From assembly GCF_958295425.1 (NCBI RefSeq), contig NC_081141.1, positions 29,506,696 to 29,570,695 on the forward strand: 64,000 nt of DNA, written 5' to 3'. A program made the translations under genes and the position numbers. The DNA comes from Solea solea. Lineage: Eukaryota > Chordata > Actinopteri > Pleuronectiformes > Soleidae. Under the pieces are notes generated by a model. That model was not told the origin of the DNA, did no database searches, and saw only the letters and a list, made by a program, of their open reading frames with translations. Positions 23,587-37,072 of this stretch are shown here, piece after piece (position 1 is the stretch's first letter; each line of letters opens with the position of its first letter).

Positions 23587-26500
23587 ACATTATGCTGCTG
23601 CGTTTTAGAGTGAAGACACAACATTTGTCTTAAAACACTGTGTTTTAGTCTGGGTTGACACGATGGGAAACAGTGATGGAATTCGCCACTTATCGACGTT
23701 CACACTGGTTCTGAACGTGTCCCAGAAAAGCTGTAGGAACACTTTCCGTTGCTGTTTCTCCTCGTCGTTGGGAACTGAAATGACAAATGACACTTAAATG
23801 GTCTCGTAACAGAAACCAATGCTTGAACTCGTCGAGTGCTCTGCTGCACACAGATTTGATTTGATGTCTTTGACAGCGCACACATCGGTGTGTGTTGGCT
23901 CCTCCTTCATTCCAACACAGACCTGCATTTTAAGTGTCGCCGTATGAAGCACTGATCGCCCCGTACTGCTGAACAGCTGTCTAAGTCATAGAGGCTTTAA
24001 AGAGCCTGTGTCAGTCTAAGTCTACGATATCTTAAGAACATGTTGACGTCTTTATCTCACTGTTAGACTTTTCCGACACCAAAGTTTTTCTGTATGAACC
24101 GTCATGAAAATTCACATGAACTGATTTTTCATTTAAATATGAAATGAATGAATGTCCATCCCTATGAAAACAAGAAGTGTCTTTAGTCTTTCACACCACT
24201 GAAGCCTTTGCTTGGTCTGCAGCCTCTGTATAAATAACATCTAAAAATACTGCACATGGAAATGAGAGGCTGGTTGCATAGTGTAGGTGAGAGTGGGAGG
24301 AGCCTCTTCCACTTAAACACACAGAGACGTAAACAGTCAATGCAAACTGTCCTTGGGTAGAAGGACAGAGTGTGTCCACGTGTCCTCCATCTGTCTCTGC
24401 TTTTAACTCCAGCTCATTCTTCTCATAACTTGTGTTAATTCAGCTCATTTACATTCAGTTCTGCGGCTTCATTCAAACTGACAGTGATGATGTACTTTGA
24501 ATTTCTATGCCTGTTTTTTTCTGAATTCATTTTCAAACAGTGAAAGCATCATTTGAAGTTGTGATATTTTCCACAGCTTTGAAAAATCCGAGTGTGCAAA
24601 GTAAAAAGAACGTAAGCGGCTCTTTGCCTCCCGCGAGCTTAAAAGACACTTGAATGAAAAAGGATTGTGACTTTGTCACAGGACACTGCACTGATGTAAC
24701 AATCAACACCACAGACTGTAATCAAGTGCAATTAAACCCCAAAAGTCTAACGGTCGCCATGTTTCGCTCATTCTTGTCAAATCTAACACTGCAGGGAGTG
24801 CTTTTTGTGCTTTTATGTCAGCTGAAGGCTTCCGTAGTTTTGAAATTTAAAGATTTACTCCCAGATACAACTTCACACTAGACCTTTGGCAGAAGACTGG
24901 GCTAATAATAAAATCCACGTCACTTTAAGTCTGCGATGTAGACGATACATCGACAGGAAAGTCAGTCATTAATCTGAGTTTATACTAATTTCCCTCCGTA
25001 TGAGACGCAGTCAGTGTCCTCATCCATGTGTCTCATCATGTGTCTCATCATGTGTCTCATTGACTGAGACTCCAGAGTGTCAAACAAACAAACAAACACA
25101 CTTCTGTCATTTCCTACACAGATAAACACCCCGGCAGACATTGTTTACATTTATAAAGACTGCTAATGAATGAATAATTGAAGTTGGTCCAGAGAGACAG
25201 TTGTTATTGCTCCTTACATTTGTGCTCTTTCAGCTGACGATGGTTTTATGAGGCTGAATTGGATGAAGTTATTTTGTTGTCTTTGCCCCTCGACAGCCCT
25301 CTTTGCTTTATTATTTAGAGCAGCGTATTAAAATGTCTAAAAGCTAAAACCACAGTGAATTCACAGCAAAGACGCCAGAGTCTCATTAGTCCTAGGAAAC
25401 AATGGGGGAAACCGATGACGTCCAATAACCTGAAGTTACTGCTTATTTTTGCCTGAGTGTGTTCAGGAGAGGAAATGTTTAATTCAGCAGACGAACAGAA
25501 GAGCACATGTGTTATTAATGACATTCCATTTGATTCATTCATTAACAAACAAGACTCCTGTGAGCTTCTTTACTTATTTAGGATTCTTTTAAACAGGGAC
25601 AGCACATTAACATGTAAATATTATAGATTACAGCCATTGGCTATAATAAATCTGTAGTTCTGAAACAAGACAAAATACTTAAGAACACACACAATGAAAG
25701 TGGACAAAAAGCACTGAGAACTGATGAAACATGGGCTAAATACTGAAAACCCTGAAAACATCTGCGTTAATTACAATAACCATGACAACATGAGTCATTT
25801 TCTGTCTCATTGACACATTGTTACGTTTAAATAGTTTTTCAAGGTTCAGTGAATTTGAATAATCTGAATGTATAAGAAGAAAACAAAGATATTTCTTTTG
25901 TCTTTTGTTTTTCTTTGGTTCATTTGTGGTGAGTGAGTGAGTGAGTGACAGACACTGAGCCTTTGAAGCTTTTATCAACACAATATTAACACAAACCTCA
26001 GAAGATTCTTCTCTGAGAAAAAAGCCCCTCAAACACTCTGGGAGAATCTTTTATCTGAATAAACACGTTTAACAATTTGTGAAGACTTGAAGTCGTCCAT
26101 TAATTCTCTGTTCACCCTCTCACTTCTTTTCTCTTCATCTGTTCACGCTCGTCACGCTCCAGACTGAACATGATGGTGTGTGTTTATGGTGAATAATAAT
26201 GTTCCTGTTTGTTAGTCATGTGATGCATGCATGAACACATGATTGATGTTTTCACTCTGCGTTAAACCTCAGTTTGTCTCTTACTAAAAATAAGACATTT
26301 AAAGCGATTGCTCTGTTTCTTTTTTGCAGCTGGAATCATAAAGTGTCCTTTAAGCCTGTTAATCACGATGTCACAGCCTCACAGTTTTAGCTTTTATAAA
26401 TGAGCTGCTTAAAAGTGATTATTTCAGGTTTGAAGAGTCACTCACCACAGTGTGGCATAAACATAAACACATATATTACTGCGTCATTGTTATTTTAGGC

Positions 26501-26990
26501 AGAGCCAAAAAATAGAATGTTTGTGACCGTGTTTTAGAGGGATACTGAAGGCTTTTAAAGTTTCATTGTTTTTCATAAACCTTCCTTTAAGCCTCACGCT
26601 GCTGTGTTCACATCAATCTGAGCTTCTCCAAACTCACTCTTGGTTTAGGTTGTTAAATACTTTATTGTTATTGATGCATAGTTTTCAGTTAGTTAACACG
26701 TCCTCTGCGTGACATCGTCAAAGACAGCTGCTGTTAATGAAAATAGAAATGTAAGAGAACAGTAAGACTGAAGAAAACAGTGACTCAGTAGAGACTGGAC
26801 TTTGGTTTTTCTGGAAGATCCAGGTCCAGTTGGTTCAGGTGTCAGTCAGTCAGTGTGAAGCTGTGAGTGTTTGTATAGAAACACATTTCAACCTTCCACA
26901 TGTTTTTTTGCCTTTAGTGCACAGAGACGCTCCAGTCGCACACTCAGTGAACCCAAGGAATGCCCATCAAATGGACTGCTGAGAAATGTT
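23540..26990. other. Intron, unique sequence with a MITE arm
   Basis: Starts with (TG)n at 23552-23584. A left arm of the foldback MITE lies near 24015-24085 (AGTCTAAGTCTACGATATC, then GACGTCTTTATCTCACTG), with another trace near 24905-24945. The remainder is AT-rich and shows no exon. Confidence 0.6.
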
Positions 26991-27692
26991 GACATGAATG
27001 AGACATGAACGTAGACATGAATGAGACATGGATGAGACATGAATGAGACATGGATGAGACATGAATGTAGACATGAATGAGACATGAATGAGACATGAAT
27101 GTAGACATGAATGAGACATGAATGTAGACATGAATGAGACATGAATGTAGACATGAATGTAGACATGAATGTAAACATGAATGAGACATGAATGAGACAT
27201 GAATGTAGACATGAATGAGACATGAATGAGACATGGATGAGACATGAATGAGACATGGATGAGACATGGATGAGACATGGATGAGACATGAATGAGACAT
27301 GGATGAGACATGAATGTAGACATGAATGAGACATGAATGTAGACATGAATGAGACATGAATGTAGACATGAATGTAGACATGAATGAGACATGAATGTAG
27401 ACATGAATGAGACATGAATGTAGACATGAATGAGACATGGATGAGACATGAATGTAGACATGAATGAGACATGAATTAGACAAGAATGTAGACATGAATG
27501 TAAACATGAATGAGACATGAATGAGACATGAATGTAGACATGAATGAGACATGAATGTAGACATAAATGAGACATGAATGTTGACATGAATGTAGACATG
27601 AATGAGACATGAATGTAGACATGAATGAGACATGAATTAGACAAGAATGTAGACATGAATGTAAACATGAATGAGACATGAATGAGACATGA
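26991..27692. repeat. 11/12-bp minisatellite, about 60 copies
   Basis: Units GACATGAATGA (11 bp) and GACATGAATGTA (12 bp) alternate irregularly, with GACATGGATGA variants. Minus-strand open frames reading SCLHSCLIHV arise from the repeat and are not genes. Confidence 0.96.
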
Positions 27693-28631
27693 ACACATCC
27701 ACAGTTTCCTCCTCCTCCTCCTCGTGCGTGTTTGTCATAATCAGGTGAAACTGCTTCTCTCCTCGATTCTCCGCGTCTGTTGTTTTCAGACAAACTCTGA
27801 GGCTGTAATTTAGTGCTTGAGGGATTCTGACTCGCTGTGTTTGTGAGGAAACTGTGACTCGTGCCGGAGACTGTGCTGCTTCAGCCTCCAGAGGAAGAGA
27901 ATTCAATTCTGCTTCATTTCCACCGTGGAGTTTTTCTGTCATTTTACGCTCATTTGTCTCCTTTGTTTAACGCTGAGGGAACAGATGCTAAACTGTTTGA
28001 ATGTCATGCTTTTATCTCGTCACACCTGCATCATCACTATCAATCTTTCTATTCAATAAATTAAAAAGCACACAATCAATTTACACTCTGTTCAGACCAG
28101 AGCACAGAACCAGGATCACAGCTGTTTTATCCTTTCAAACGTTCTACAAATGAATTTTAAGACTTTGACACGTTCATACGTTCACAGAAAAAAACAACAG
28201 TAAACATACAAATAAATGTGAGTCAAAGTAGCGAGCCATGACCTGCTGTCAAGTGTAGAGTAAACTTGTGAGTGGGGATATGCTAATTGTTTGTGTTGCT
28301 AGGCAACAGTCAAGTCGGTCAAGTTGTGGAACTATTTGTGTTGAAATGTGTTGAAATAACTGCTGAATATGTGAATAAAATATGTAAATCATTCATTCTT
28401 CTGCAGTGTTGTATAAAATCATCCTGGGAGGCAGTGCTGCCCTCTAGTGTTGACCTGGGTATTGATTTAAAAACATCAAAAAAAAACATCAAAATTTCAA
28501 TACCAATTTGGATTCAATTTATTTATTTCCAGAAAGAAAAGATTGAGTGGAATATTATTATTATTATAAGTCATGACTTAATGACTTAATTATTGATTAT
28601 TAAGTCATTTTCCCTGGGTTTGTGTTTTCAG
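27693..28631. other. Intron stretch before furin-like exon 1
   Basis: Unique AT-rich sequence with a short (CTC)n near 27711. I see no gene. Confidence 0.6.
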
Positions 28632-28775
28632 TCCAGTGTCACATGGACTGTCTGTCGTGTTCTGGAACTGCTGACCACTGTGAGACCTGCAGAGACCTGA
28701 AGGCTGTCCTGCACCTGGGCCGCTGTCTGTCCATCTGTCCCCCTGGTCACTACGCTGAAGGACGAGTGTGTTCAG
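28632..28775 (+). CDS. fras1: fras1 exon: furin-like repeat 1
   Basis: Acceptor TGTGTTTTCAG, donor TTCAG|GTACGA; 144 nt, phase 1-1. It encodes VQCHMDCLSCSGTADHCETC, then RDLKAVLHLGRC, LSICPPGHYAEGRVC. Eight cysteines have the CxxxCxxC...CxxC...C...C...C spacing of furin-like (FU) repeats. The first matches the HCHPDCLTC opening of the family's first FU repeat. The final glycine codon is split with the next exon. Confidence 0.95.
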
Positions 28776-29754
28776 GTACGACCTTTATTGACTGCACATG
28801 AATGCACTTACTGCCCCCTGTCTTCCACTTTTCTCACTTCACTCAAACACCCAATAAATAAATATGGCTTCTTCTTCTTTGCTTGTTTTTAACTTTTCAC
28901 TGTTAGAAACAGTGAAATCTTCAATGTTCATCAAGGTTAAAAATGCAATTTAGATCCAATTTAAATACATTTTCAGGAGTTGGACATTAGTGTGACAATG
29001 TGCAGTACTGCGAGTTTAGTTCAATCATTGTTGGTCCAGTTTATGTCCAGGACTCAGCCCTGAAATAAAGACATAAAGCAATAAATAAAGGCCTGTAACT
29101 TCAAAATGTCTTTTTTATGCAAAGGACATTTTTACCATCATGTGTTGACACGAACCAAGCTAATCTCCTGAATTTAGAGCAGCAGATTCAAACATGAGGA
29201 CCATGAGAGTGAAACCATGACTGTAGCATCAAACGGTTCTTTTAGGTCTTTTAACTGGTCATTTGTGAGCAGCTGGTTAAGTTTAGGACTAAGACTAGAA
29301 TAGGTTAGAGTTAGTTATTAACTGGTTTGGTTCGGCTGTCCAAAGCGAGTCCTTATAAGGATCGCTGTATGAACCTGTGTGTGTGTGTGTGTGTGTGTTG
29401 CCTCCTTGACTGAGCCATGAACCGTGACACCTTTAATCTTCGTAGCTTTTCAGCCGCTTGAACAGCAGCTGTGTGTCTCGGTGTGTTCACGTCAGACGCC
29501 TCAGTCCAGCAAAGATGAACGTTTTTATAATAACATCATTTAACCAGGGAAAGTGTCTTGTTCTGTGTCCTCACCATCACTGGCAACAACTTACCTAGAC
29601 AATTACTAAGTTATTTGTTTCAAAATCAGATTATTGCTTTATCACTTACCACTTAATTACTTAATTTAATTTCCCTGCATAGTCACTCACCTGTTTACTA
29701 TTTGCTTATTTAATTAATGACTTACTTATTTTTTACCTACTCAGTCAGTTACTT
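28776..29754. other. Intron stretch after furin-like exon 1
   Basis: AT-rich unique DNA with (TG)n near 29378-29399. No exon is seen. Confidence 0.6.
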
Positions 29755-30822
29755 TGTCACTCACTTATTTACTACTTACTTACTTATTTCACTAGTTCAC
29801 TAGTCACTTATTTACACACTTACTTACTTATTTCACTAGTTCACTAGTCACTTATTTACTCACTTACTTATTTCACTAGTTCACTAGTCACTTATTTACA
29901 CACTTACTTACTTATTTAACTAGTTCACTAGTCACTTATTAACACACTTACTTATTTCACTAGTCCACTAGTCACTTATTTACACACTTATTTCACTAGT
30001 TCACTAGTCACTTATTTACTCACTTACTTATTTCACTTGTTCACTAGTCACTTATTTACTCACTTACTTATTTCACTAGTTCACTAGTCACTTATTTACA
30101 CACTTACTTACTTATTTAACTAGTTCACTAGTCACTTATTAACACACTTACTTATTTCACTAGTTCACTAGTCACTTATTTACACACTTACTTATTTCAC
30201 TAGTTCACTAGTCACTTATTTACTCACTTACTTATTTCACTTGTTCACTAGTCACTTATTTACTCACTTACTTATTTCACCAGTTCACTAGTCACTTATT
30301 TACTCACTTACTTATTACACGAGTTCACTAGTCACTTATTTACTCACTTACTTACTTATTTCACTAGTTCACTAGTCACTTATTTACTCACTTATTTCAC
30401 TAGTTCACTAGTCACTTATTTACTCACTTACTTATTTCCCTAGTTAGTTCACTCGTCACTTATTTACACACTTATTTCACTAGTTCACTTGTCACTTATT
30501 TACTCACTTACTTATTTCACTAGTTAGTTCACTCGTCACTTATTTTCACACTTACTTATTTCACTAGTTAGTTCACTCGTCACTTATTTACACACTTACT
30601 TATTTTACTAGTTCACTCGTCACTTATTTACTCACTCACTAACTTACTCATTTCACTAGTTACTTCACTAGTCACTTATTTACTCACTTATTTAACTAGT
30701 TAGTTCACTCGTCACTTATTTACACACTTACTTATTTCACTCGTCACTTATTTACTCACTCACTAACTTACTCATTTCACTAGTTAGTTTACTAGTCACT
30801 TATTTACTCACTTACTTCATGA
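29755..30822. repeat. About 40-bp minisatellite of CACTAGT/ACTTATT words, about 25 copies
   Basis: Irregular tandem units built from CACTTACTTATTTCACTAGT, then TCACTAGTCACTTATTTACT. Each unit carries two ACTAGT hexamers (self-complementary) about 9 bp apart. Units vary by loss or gain of the 4-bp word ACTT. It begins to degenerate upstream of 29755 and ends about 60 bp before the acceptor of furin-like exon 2. Confidence 0.93.
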
Positions 30823-30884
30823 CTAACTTGGTGGCTTGTTGTCAGTGACCTGTTGTTGTTGTCCCCCCCCCCCCCCCCCCACAG

Positions 30885-31031
30885 CCTGCCAGTCGTCCTG
30901 TGCCACCTGTTCCAGCAGGTGGGACTGTCTCTCGTGTGGCTCACAGCGCCCCCTGCTGAGTGCCGAGCACGACCAGTGCCTCACTTCCTGCCCCCGGGGC
31001 TCATACCAGCACGACCAGACACACTGTCGCC
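30885..31031 (+). CDS. fras1: fras1 exon: furin-like repeat 2
   Basis: The polypyrimidine tract is a run of 18 C followed by ACAG, and the donor is CGCC|GTGAGT. 147 nt, phase 1-1. It encodes ACQSSCATCSSRWDCLSCGS, then HDQCLTSCPRGSYQHDQTHC. Eight cysteines have FU spacing; the CQxxCxTC...CxSC opening corresponds to the second FU repeat. A (GA)n/(CAGA)n tract begins about 75 nt into the next intron. Confidence 0.95.
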
Positions 31032-31454
31032 GTGAGTATCACAGCTCGTCATGTGATTTAATGTGTTTCCCACCGCACCACCGTGGTGGTCCAATGACAT
31101 TTGGCTCAGACTCAGAGAGAGAGAGAGACACAGACAGAGAGAGAGAGAGAGAGAGACAGGCAGACAGAGAGACAGACAGAGACAGACAGACAGACAGAGA
31201 GACAGAGAGAGAGAGAGACAGACAGAGAGAGAGAGAGACACACAGAGTCAGAGAGACAGACAGAGAGAGGTGTCAAATACTGCTGCTGCAGATTTCTCTC
31301 TGAGCTGCTTCACTCTCAGTGTTTAACTCTGTCAGAAATGTGAGTTTAGATGAATGAAATGAGGTCAGAGTTCATTTATTTTGAAGTGTGTTATAAAATT
31401 AGAATCACACAAAGAAAAACAGATTTCAGCCACTTAACTCAAGTCGTAGCTCAT

Positions 31455-31562
31455 AAAATCTACGTCTACGACATCTTAAGAAAAAGTTTGCGTCTTTATC
31501 TAAGTGAAGTTTGTAAAACACTCTCACACCAAACCTCACAGAGAAAATCAGTGATTTTAACA

Positions 31563-31599
<37 letters not shown>

Positions 31600-31805
31600 T
31601 GCCTCCATCACTGAGTTCAAATGTCTGATTTTGTCACTTGAGTGTTTGAAAATCCTTTATTCTGATTGACCTCAGTGACACAAAGTGACCACACGAGGCA
31701 GCAGAGGAGCAGCAGCAGCTGCGGATTTTCTCTCTGGGGTTTGGTGTGGGAGAGTGAGTGGTTTACAGACGTGTGTCTCACAGTGAGATGACGACGTGAT
31801 CCTCG
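31455..31805. mobile_element. Foldback MITE, complete copy
   Basis: The left arm reads CTACGACATCTTAAGAAAAA, GCGTCTTTATC, CTCTCACACCAAACCTCACA, GAGAAAATCAGTGATTTTAA. The right arm reads GATTTTCTCTCTGGGGTTTG, TGGGAGAGTGAGTGGTTTAC, CAGTGAGATGACGACGTGAT. The centre has (CA)n, GATTGACCTCAGTGACAC, then CACACGAGGCAGCAGAGGAG. It lies in the same orientation as the copies at 17561 and 46030. Confidence 0.82.
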
Positions 31806-34058
31806 TAGACCTAAACTGACGTTGATTTTATTGTCCTTGGATTGAATTCAGATGTAGTTGATTATTGTATGACATGATTCTATGTCATTTTAATAACGTG
31901 TAGGTTCAGTGCTTTGGTGAATGACACTCATTCACTCAGGTGTTCAGTGTCTGTGGAGGCCGACCACCTGGTGACAGATGATCACATTATTTTCCTTCTC
32001 GTCTTCATCTAAAATCACATCAGTGATTTCATTTCTTACATTCTCAGTTGTGCAGTGTGACTCTCACTCAGTGTCTAACCACGTGTGACTGATAATCAGA
32101 ATATTTGACTCTTTACAGGGAAAAAGAAAGAAAGTCTCTCTTTCTCTCTCTGTCAGAGGTCAAAGTTTTCAGACACTTTTTATGAGGTTTTCTGAAATGT
32201 TATAGAAAGTTTATCCGTGACTAACGTTAGTTTTTTTCTACACTAATGTCGGTAAAGAAATAGTTTTTCATGATATTTCTTATGTTTCTTTTTCTTTTAT
32301 GTTTTCTGAAACGTTAGTGAAACAGTTTTTGTTTTTGTCGTAAATGTGAGACTTTAATCTCGTAAATTTACGACTTTAATCTCGTAAATTTAAAACTCTA
32401 ATACTCCGTAGTAGTGACATGTTTTTGTGTAGGAATATTTTATTTAGTTAACACATATTTTATAACTTCACTCTGATTTGTTTTGATCTGTGATATTGTG
32501 ACTTTGTCTGAGTAACTGAAGCAAAGCTCGTGTGATGCCTCGAAATTCAAAATCCATTCCCTTCTTTGCACTGAATTTCTGTTTTTGCCCAAACTTTAAC
32601 TGGAACAGCATTTAATCCTGTGTGTGTGTGTGTGTGTGAGTGTGAGTGTGTGTGTGTGTGTGAGTGTATAATAGAAATCCACAGAGCAGTAATCAGTAAT
32701 GGACTTCACTGTTAGCGTTAGTGCTAATCCTGTATGAGTGCGTAACATCCACAGTAAATGAAAGTGAACCATGCTAATGTACACTGGACACTGCTGTTGA
32801 CTCACTGTGTGTGTGTGTGTGTGTGTGAGAGCAGTGTGATTAAATTCCACTCAGTTGTGACGCTCAGTTTCACACTGAATGAATGATTGTCAGGAGGATT
32901 GAAATCCCTGTGAGGCTGCTGCAGCTCTGAGGCTGAGCTTAAAGAGGACGCAGTGTAGAGTCCTGCTGTGTCTCCATCCATCCCTCTTCATCTTCCGTGT
33001 GGAGAAGCTCACTTCATGCACGAATGCTGCCTCTCCACTGCCTCAGCACCACACACAGTGTTTGAAGACAATCTGCTGTCATGAGTGCTTCACCCTGCAG
33101 ATCCTTCTTCATATTCTTCTGTCTGCATATTCTTATTTTTGCAGAATCTTCTTCAGAAACTTTTTCAGATTTTTCTTTCTTTAGAATCCTCAGTCTTCTC
33201 TCTGTGGAATCTTCTTCAGATTCTTCTGCTGCAGATTCTCGTCAAGCTTCGTCTCTTTTTGCACTTTTAACGACGACCACAGTGCTGCAGCATTTTGATT
33301 GAGTTGTCTGAGAGGCTGCGATGAAAAGACAATTGCAGTCGTCCAGTTTCCTGGATCAGATGTTGAGAGGATAGTCTGGCTTTGGTTCCGAGTTGGAAGA
33401 AGCTGAACCTGACAGTGGAGAGACTCTCACTTACCTGCCTCTGTTAAATACAACATGGATTTAGGAGGAAATAATCATTTCTGTCTTATCTTCATGAGAA
33501 AAACATGTTGTAATAATTCTTCACAATGAGAGTTCAGATGGACTTTTCTATAAACACAACAAAGTCTTTCATCCGTCAAACCCCAATCACAGATTAACAA
33601 ATCTGATGGATTTATTGATTCTTTCATGCTGATGGATCGAAAATGTCTTTAATCTCAGATTGAATATTTGGCCCGTCCATCATCACCTCCAGATTTTCTT
33701 TGTTCATTCAGTCAATCACACATTTTACAGTGAGTTAATAAAACAACAATGGAAATGCTCGTTCATTCATTCATGCTTCATGTGATTCTCAGAAAGAGAC
33801 ATTTTTCAAATGAATGTTGGGATCAGAAAAAGAAGAATAGAATCTAATTGAATCACTTGATCATTTCATTTCATTTATGATCAAATATCACACACTGTTA
33901 GTTCTTTATTCAGTTTTCTTTATACTCAACAGAGGAAACTGACCTACATTCACTTCATAAATTCATTCATGGTCATCATCTGTCTAAAATTACTTTATCA
34001 AAATCATTCATGAAAATAGAGTTGATTTCAAAATGTTTTTTTCTGATGTGAAATCAGC

Positions 34059-34460
34059 TGTGGGGGCTGTTGATTTTAAGATTTCTAGGGGGCGCTGTGT
34101 CTCCACTTTGCCATGCACAGTCCTGTGACCCACATCACACCTGAAGTCTTGCTACTGTTCAGTGTGTCAAGTTTCATGAGTGTTCAAGTATCTGTCGGCC
34201 ACCAGGACCAGCAGAATGTGCACTGTTGCCATGGTAACCTCTTTTTTGAAAAATCTCATAATATTCTCCACATCATTGTGGGATTTTTAGGGATGTGACT
34301 GCACTCGAGGTGGATCCGATAATCCCTGTGAGAACAGCGCGTGACATTGAAATATATGTTTTTTTCTGTTGCCACTAGGGGGTGCTCTCTACAAAATGTA
34401 ATATGTCCATGTAGTTGTCTTCAAGGCGGGGCTAATATCAATCACGGCAAGTTTGGTTCT
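34059..34460. mobile_element. Probable teleost interspersed repeat
   Basis: Contains CTAGGGGGCGCTGTGT, TTTGCCATGCACAGTCCTGT, GTGTCAAGTTTCATGAGT and later CACTAGGGGGTGCTCTC. This combination resembles a common noncoding fish repeat as I remember it. There is no open frame and I could not define its ends or class. Confidence 0.45.
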
Positions 34461-34795
34461 GATTGGACCTTGTTTAGTGGAGTTAGTTAAAAAGATCACA
34501 TTAAAAGAAGCTTTTGTTCACTTTCAATTGTTATCTTGTCTACAGTGACCTGACTAAATGGGGAAATCTGTGATTTCTGTCAAAAATCACTGAAATCACT
34601 GCAAAAATACCACTTCAATCCAAACTGTCCTGGTGCGTCTGTGTGTGTGTGTGTGTGTCTGTGTCTCTCTCTGGGTGTGTGTGTGTGTGTGTCTCTCTCT
34701 GGGTGTGTGTGTGTGGATAACTTTGCTGTTTGGGCTGAACATGAAAATAAATTGCTTTCCTCACCAGGTCAGAATAGTACTGCAGACGTAATCCT

Positions 34796-34842
<47 letters not shown>

Positions 34843-35810
34843 CATCAGCTAAAGTAGTATATTTTGTAAATCCCTCGTTGAATGAGATTGTGATTATGGT
34901 GAAAATGGTGTGAGTAAATTTGGCCTGTGAATGTGTTAATATTGATATGAGAGGAGTTCACTGATGAATGAATGCATCTGTACTCTGTGTCCACTCCTGC
35001 TCCACTGTTTTGCCTCAGTTATTAAACATGACATGTTCAGGCTCATAGAGTGACTGTGTGACTGTGCTATGATTGCATTATTACCTCGGGGCTCATATTT
35101 GTTAAAGTTCAAATCATTTCTAATGAAATGACCTCGTCATTATTATAGATTGTCTTTTCAATCTTAATTGACAGGTTGGGTTTTTTTCAGATTGTGCAAA
35201 TCAGTAAATTATGAGCAATAGTTATGAGTGATTCATTGATGTTAAGAATAGAATAGTTTGAAATTGTAGCAGCGCTAATGAATGAATGAATGTATGTCTC
35301 CACTGATGTTGTCGCACAGAGCTGAGGACTCGTGGAGTCTCTCTGTCTCTTCAACACTCTGACGAGGAGGAGATAATGGAGCGGGAGGAGGAGTCAGGAA
35401 AGAGAGACATGAAGAAGGAGAAGGAACGAGGAGTAAAGGAGGAGGGTGACAGCAAGAGAGACACACATTAATATTGAAGAAATTCACTTGCACACTGAGA
35501 GAAAGAAAAATGACTGGAAGTGTAGAGTGAAGGTCAAAGGCCGAAGGAGAGACAAGCTTGGACAGAGAACAGAGAGCATCATGGGAAAAAACTGAGAGGG
35601 GTCACTTCTTCACACACAGAGAGAGAAACAAAGACAGGGAGATGATGGAGGGAAAAGTGCTGAGAAGACAGGAAAGTGTCTCAGCTGTCAGTCAATGTCT
35701 CTGTGAGAACTGTGAAACTTTACTCTTCTCCTGAAACAATGTGCTCACTCATTTACAGCCAGACGTTTTAAACTTCAATCCACTAATAACCCCACACAGC
35801 AACGCCTGGT

Positions 35811-36002
35811 CAACCATGATCAACCATGATCAACCATGATCGACCATGATTGACCATGATCAACCATGATCAACCATAATCAACCATGGTCGACCATGAT
35901 CAACCATGTTCAACCATGATCAACCATGGTCGACCATGGTTGATCATGGTCGACCATGGTCAACCATGATCAACCATAGTCAACCATGATTAACCATAAT
36001 TA
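35811..36002. repeat. 10-bp minisatellite CAACCATGAT, about 19 copies
   Basis: Units CAACCATGAT or CGACCATGAT/CATGGT in tandem, one base per unit varying. Followed 100 bp later by a (TA)n run of about 26 units (36103-36155). Confidence 0.95.
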
Positions 36003-36097
36003 ACAGTCAGTAATGCTTATTCTCTACTCCCATATGTTACAATAAAAATGTGAAGTTTTGCTTAATTACAGTTAAATATGAAAAGAATATTTTGTGC

Positions 36098-36151
<54 letters not shown>

Positions 36152-37072
36152 TATATTTTCTATTATATTATTATACATAAATAATTGTTGGGAAAAAGTG
36201 ATGTTCAACTTTACAGACACAAATATTTAATAAATGTCCACTAAAGAAAGACATTTATAGTCACTTACAACAGTAGCTCTGTAGAGCTTTAATTAACAGT
36301 TAATGCTAATGACAATATTAAGTCATGGTAATTATTGTGCCCTTAGTCTGAAGTCTAATGTTAACTGCCCTTATTTAACAAGACAGGATAAAACAAAAGA
36401 ATAATAGAATAAGACTGACACACCCACTCATACACAACTCTTCATTTAACTATTCCAGACAAAATAACCTTAAGATTTCAAGTGTTGCTTTTTAATTATT
36501 TAGATTAAGATTATTCACGTCAATTTAATGTGATGTCAGTTCTGCATAGTTCTTCATGCTTCCAGTGTTTTTCAGTGCAAATGAACAAAAGATGAGTCTG
36601 TGTGTGTGTGTGTGTGCGTGTGCGTGTGCGTGTGCGTGTGCGTGTGTCTGTGTCTATGTCTCTGTGTGTGTGTGTGTCTGTGTGTGTGTGTGTGTGTGTG
36701 TGATATGTTGCCTGGAAGGGAAATGTGTGTTTTCATGACGATGAAGATGAAAATCTGTTGAAATCAGCAGAATATTTAATCTCCAGTGTTTTTCCGCTTC
36801 AGTTAGATATTTGGCAAACTTTCATCATCAGCTGATTAAATTAATGTCATTCTCCTCGGCCTCGTGTCTTTTTGCTTTTCTGAATGCCTTCATTTCACCT
36901 CGTCAGCCATTTTCGTTTTTATGAATCCCTCACTTCATGACCTTTAACCCCACACGTCTTTGACAGATTTGTCACTGTTGTCAAATGTAAAAGTGTTTTC
37001 CCGTTGTTTAATTGAGTTTATTGCACGTGGTCTGAAATGATGTTTTCCTGGTTTCTCTCTCTCTCTCACCAG

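Larger units (their letters stand above)
31032..37072. other. 6-kb intron with repeats
   Basis: From left to right: (GA)n/(CAGA)n at 31107-31268, a complete foldback MITE at 31455-31805, (TG)n near 32620-32830, a probable interspersed repeat at 34059-34460, (TG)n near 34641-34836, a 10-bp minisatellite at 35811-36002, (TA)n at 36103-36155 and (TG)n at 36600-36702. I find no exon; FU repeats 2 and 3 are adjacent in the protein, so none is expected. Confidence 0.7.

Noticed and set aside
26888..27698. Minus-strand frames of 194-243 codons (SCLHSCLIHV)
   Set aside because: Shadows of the 11/12-bp GACATGAATG minisatellite in all three phases.
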